Assembly (NCBI RefSeq): GCF_003438995.1 | Contig: NZ_QSUN01000007.1 | Location: forward strand, 1 to 64,000 | DNA from: Bacteroides sp. OM05-12 | GTDB taxonomy: Bacteria > Bacteroidota > Bacteroidia > Bacteroidales > Bacteroidaceae | Reading direction: 5' to 3' | Length of the DNA: 64,000 nucleotides | Shown here: in pieces, positions 61,638-64,000 of the stretch | Numbering within the stretch: the first letter of the stretch is position 1 | Layout: each line of letters begins with the position of its first letter | Notes under the pieces: generated by a model | Database searches by the model: none | Told to the model about the DNA's origin: nothing | The model's input: only the letters and a program-made list of their open reading frames with translations | Position numbers and translations under genes: made by a program

Positions 61638-61747
61638 TCGTTTCGGCAAGGAGAACCTATCGTTTGGGCAGGGGTAAACGACAGAACGGGCTTGGGCAAA
61701 CGATTCGAGAAACAGGGCGAAACAAGCCGAACGACAGCATCGTATTT
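61638..61747. repeat. 22-bp periodic repeat array 3 (degenerate)
   Basis: Units begin at 61638, 61660, 61682, 61704 and a partial at 61726. The best unit is TCGTTT-N10-AAACGA, again an exact 22 bp with internal dyad. It includes CCTATCGTTTG (61656-61666), an 11-mer also present in both conserved hairpins at 19719 and 47801. Confidence 0.6.
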
Positions 61748-61761
61748 CCGGAATAAAAGTA

Positions 61762-61769
61762 TATCTTTG
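61762..61769 (+). promoter_or_regulatory. -7 promoter element of the ABC importer operon
   Basis: TATCTTTG, exact TAnnTTTG match, 21 bp upstream of the ATG at 61791; this fixes the start and excludes the longer frame from 61692. Confidence 0.65.
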
Positions 61770-61790
61770 CAAAAAAGAAAACAAAACAGT

Positions 61791-62915
61791 ATGAAAGCCT
61801 TATATTACTCATTATTAACTCTTTTATTGTTTATTTCATGCGTTCACAAACAGGCAAAAGACAATTCATCTGCCTTGGGTGAACCCGTCAGTTTCAAATA
61901 TGCACAAGGTTTCACAATAGGAAAGACAGCTAAATACACAGTCATCACGGTGCTAAATCCATGGGAAGAAGGTGCAATTTATGATCGCTATTATCTGGTG
62001 AAGGATGCAGATGAAACTGTTCCAAAAGACGGAAAAAAGGTACAAATACCATTGCAATCCATGGTGTCGAACTCTGCCACCCAACTGGAATTTCTTCAAC
62101 TCCTGGGAGTCATCGACAAAGTAACAGGCGTATGCAATGCCAATTTTATTTATAATCCTTTTATTCTCCAAGGGGTCAGTGAAGGAAAGATAAAAGATTT
62201 GGGAGATGCGTTCAATCTGGACATAGAAAATCTACTAATGCTCCATCCCCAAGCCATCATGACATCTGCCTACAATGCGAAAGATGAAAACAGCAAACGG
62301 ATGGAACAAGCCGGGTTAACAATATTATATAACATAGAATGGCAAGAGAAATCGCTATTGGGACGCGCCGAATGGATTAAATTTATCGGAGCATTTTTTG
62401 ATAAAGAGACGCTTGCAGACAGCCTTTTCAATAATGTCGAAAAGAATTATAACACCCTGAGGACTAAAGCAGAAAGCCTTACTTATACTCCCACTATTAT
62501 GTCCGGACAGGATTTTAGGGGAACATGGTCTATGCCCGGCGGACAAAGTTTTAATGCTCATTTATTCCGGGATGCAGGCGGTAACTATTTTTACGCAAAT
62601 GACAGCACTCCGGGAAGTATTCCTTCCAATATGGAAAACGCACTGGTTAATTTCAGTAATGCAGATATTTGGGTGGGCGTTCAAGCAAATACATTGGAAG
62701 AATTGGGAAAATCCGACGACAAATACAGGTTGTTTAAAGCATTCAAAAACGGGAATGTGTATAATTACAACAAACGTATGAATGCTACGGGAGGAAGTGA
62801 CTACTGGGAAAGTGCGGTGGCACGACCGGACTTATTATTATCCGATATGATAAAGGTTTTTCATCCGGAGTTGCTTCCCGATTATGAATTGTTTTATATG
62901 CAAAAACTGAAATGA
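61791..62915 (+). CDS. ABC importer substrate-binding lipoprotein (iron-chelate/cobalamin type)
   Basis: About 374 residues; lipobox LFISC (Cys17). Periplasmic-binding fold of the BtuF/FepB group: VSNSATQLEFLQLLGVIDKVTGVC, then NLDIENLLMLHPQAIMTSAYN, long linking helix (EWIKFIGAFFDKETLADSLFNNVEKNYNTL) and MSGQDFRGTWSMPGGQSFNAHLFRDAGG. It hands an iron-chelate, haem or cobalamin to the FecCD permease whose gene overlaps by 4 bp. Start chosen at 61791 because the promoter lies inside the longer frame. Confidence 0.88.
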   Translation: MKALYYSLLTLLLFISCVHKQAKDNSSALGEPVSFKYAQGFTIGKTAKYTVITVLNPWEEGAIYDRYYLVKDADETVPKDGKKVQIPLQSMVSNSATQLEFLQLLGVIDKVTGVCNANFIYNPFILQGVSEGKIKDLGDAFNLDIENLLMLHPQAIMTSAYNAKDENSKRMEQAGLTILYNIEWQEKSLLGRAEWIKFIGAFFDKETLADSLFNNVEKNYNTLRTKAESLTYTPTIMSGQDFRGTWSMPGGQSFNAHLFRDAGGNYFYANDSTPGSIPSNMENALVNFSNADIWVGVQANTLEELGKSDDKYRLFKAFKNGNVYNYNKRMNATGGSDYWESAVARPDLLLSDMIKVFHPELLPDYELFYMQKLK

Positions 62916-63904
62916 AAAAAACTTTCTTTTTACTAATCATAATACTACTTGTCACTTTCTGTTTCGACATTTTACTCGGAAGCGTCCGGTTACCGTTTTC
63001 CGAAGTATGGGCAGCCCTGACAGGTAGTAGCGATAATATTGTCTACAAAGAAATCATATTAAACCACCGGCTGCCCAAGGCTCTGACCGCCATATTGACA
63101 GGAACCTCGCTTTCCGTTGCCGGAATATTGATGCAAACGCTTTTCCGTAATCCACTTGCCGGACCGGATGTGCTGGGTGTCACCTCCGGGGCCAGTCTTG
63201 GTGTCGCATTACTCACACTGACTACTTCTGCCGTGCCTTTTTTCATCTTAACAGGTTGGGGACAAATTTCAGCGGCTATCATAGGAGCGGTTCTTGTATT
63301 ATTATTGGTTATATTGGTTTCCGTCAAGATACCGCAAACCGTTTCCCTGCTGATTATCGGTATGATGTTCGGAAACTTTGCCGGAGCAATCGTCAGCATC
63401 TTGCAAAGTACCAGTAATCCGGATACACTAAAGCTATTCATTACATGGACATTCGGAAGTCTTTCATCCGTCAGCTGGACTTATATGAGCATCATGGCAC
63501 CCGTAACAATAGCCGGTATAGTCATTGCATTCTTGCTACAAAAACGATTGAATGTTCTGCTATTGGGAGAGAATTATGCAACCGGATTGGGTATTTCCGT
63601 CTTTCATACCCGTCTATGGATTATATTGGCTACCGCATTGCTGGCAGGTACATCCACCGCCTTCACTGGGCCTATTGCTTTTATCGGAGTAACAGTTCCC
63701 CATATTGCACGAGGCGTGTTTCATTCGTCCAACCATCGTATCACAATACCGGGCTCCATCCTTTGCGGAAGCATAATCATGCTCATCTGCGACTTAATAT
63801 CACAACTGCCCGGCAGTCAAGGAACACTGCCTATCAATTCGGTAACAGCCCTTTTCGGAGCACCGATTATCATTTGGATTATAATGAAGAATAAGAATCT
63901 ATAA
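62912..63904 (+). CDS. FecCD-family ABC importer permease
   Basis: 330 residues with about ten membrane helices; motifs RLPKALTAILTGTSLSVAGILMQTLFRNPLAGPDVLGVTSGASLG, GENYATGLGISV and FTGPIAFIGVTVPHIARGVF are the FecCD/BtuC signatures. Starts at the ATGA overlap with the binding-protein gene. The ATPase subunit expected for the complex is not downstream in the visible part, since a hairpin follows the stop and the next frame seems to be on the other strand; it may be encoded elsewhere. Confidence 0.93.
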   Translation: MKKTFFLLIIILLVTFCFDILLGSVRLPFSEVWAALTGSSDNIVYKEIILNHRLPKALTAILTGTSLSVAGILMQTLFRNPLAGPDVLGVTSGASLGVALLTLTTSAVPFFILTGWGQISAAIIGAVLVLLLVILVSVKIPQTVSLLIIGMMFGNFAGAIVSILQSTSNPDTLKLFITWTFGSLSSVSWTYMSIMAPVTIAGIVIAFLLQKRLNVLLLGENYATGLGISVFHTRLWIILATALLAGTSTAFTGPIAFIGVTVPHIARGVFHSSNHRITIPGSILCGSIIMLICDLISQLPGSQGTLPINSVTALFGAPIIIWIIMKNKNL

Positions 63905-63913
63905 GGCATAAAA

Positions 63914-63951
63914 AACTTGTTATACAGCCTTAGCAAGCCATATAACAAGTT
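63914..63951 (-). terminator. Hairpin after the FecCD gene
   Basis: Perfect 11-bp stem AACTTGTTATA / TATAACAAGTT; the T-tract (GTTTTTTATG) is on the minus strand, pointing to a minus-strand gene that ends just to the right. Confidence 0.75.
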
Positions 63952-63973
63952 CCGAATGAAACAAATATCACAA

Positions 63974-64000
63974 TCACTTCTTATTCAATGTCATCACTTC
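63974..64000 (-). CDS. C-terminal end of a minus-strand gene running off the window
   Basis: The minus strand has an open frame from the right edge ending EVMTLNKK with TGA at 63974-63976, 22 bp before a hairpin with a minus-strand T-tract. Only eight residues are visible, so no product can be named and the frame is tentative. Confidence 0.35.
   Translation of the reverse strand, partial: EVMTLNKK

Larger units (their letters stand above)
61301..61790. other. 490-bp divergent region dnaK / ABC importer
   Basis: Holds the dnaK leader with an 8-bp dyad (GATTGTTC / GAACAATC near 61350-61387), a perfect long hairpin at 61524-61561, a 22-bp-period array at 61638-61747 and the importer promoter. 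Short reading frames here have no recognisable features. No cobalamin riboswitch consensus was found. Confidence 0.6.

Noticed and set aside
61566..61784. 72-codon minus-strand frame in the dnaK/importer gap
   Set aside because: Lies over the 22-bp array and the importer promoter; sequence has no recognisable feature.
61570..61790. Cobalamin riboswitch ahead of the ABC importer
   Set aside because: None of the conserved B12-box sequence was found; the region is explained by the 22-bp array and a short leader.

Overview
The window looks like a chromosome segment from a gut Bacteroidales, most likely Parabacteroides or a close relative (Tannerellaceae). Evidence: SusC/SusD pair and hybrid two-component regulator, Bacteroides-type -7 promoter boxes (TAnnTTTG) in front of many genes, AT-rich leaders without clear Shine-Dalgarno sites, an anSME-type serine sulfatase, PepSY-like lipoproteins, and many secreted proteins ending in a C-terminal sorting domain (T9SS type A or the short DUF6383 form). 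The genus is an inference; no rRNA or tRNA lies in the window.

Layout. 1-9.1 kb: tail of a sorted secreted protein, a PepSY-like pair with a two-component system, heparin lyase I (PL13), two small secreted proteins and the TrkH/TrkA potassium system. 9.5-45 kb: a large glycosaminoglycan utilisation locus. It runs susC-susD, three secreted putative glycan-binding proteins plus a 52-residue peptide gene, a reverse-strand NHL-Fn3-PL8 lyase, the HTCS regulator, then one long collinear cluster: GH88, PL12, PL8, S1 sulfatase, PHP/DUF3604-like protein, ROK kinase, MFS permease, PL15, DcaP-type porin. 45-64 kb: nfo, a ClC channel, a second peptide gene beside a second DUF6383 protein, an SDR, a third DUF6383 protein, a TonB receptor/DUF4925 lipoprotein pair with a divergent AraC regulator, dnaK, and the start of a metal-chelate ABC importer.

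How it works together (inference from known families). Surface lyases (PL8 for chondroitin/hyaluronan; PL12, PL13, PL15 for heparin/heparan sulfate) cut the chains; SusCD and the surface proteins bind and import oligosaccharides; GH88 removes the unsaturated uronic acid; the sulfatase and perhaps the PHP protein finish the sulfated sugar; MFS and ROK import and phosphorylate the amino sugar; the HTCS senses a disaccharide. The cluster order resembles the known B. thetaiotaomicron heparin locus but with two PL8 enzymes merged in.

Least explained features: (1) two paralogous 49-52 residue peptides, each directly downstream of a DUF6383 protein with the same module; (2) intergenic elements made of 22-bp tandem units, two of them bounded by inverted repeats and accompanied by a hairpin with compensatory changes; (3) the PHP/DUF3604-like gene inside the locus; (4) a 66-bp nested dyad over the GH88 promoter and a 16-bp inverted repeat that takes in the dcaP-type start codon; (5) one promoter layout shared by two DUF6383 genes.
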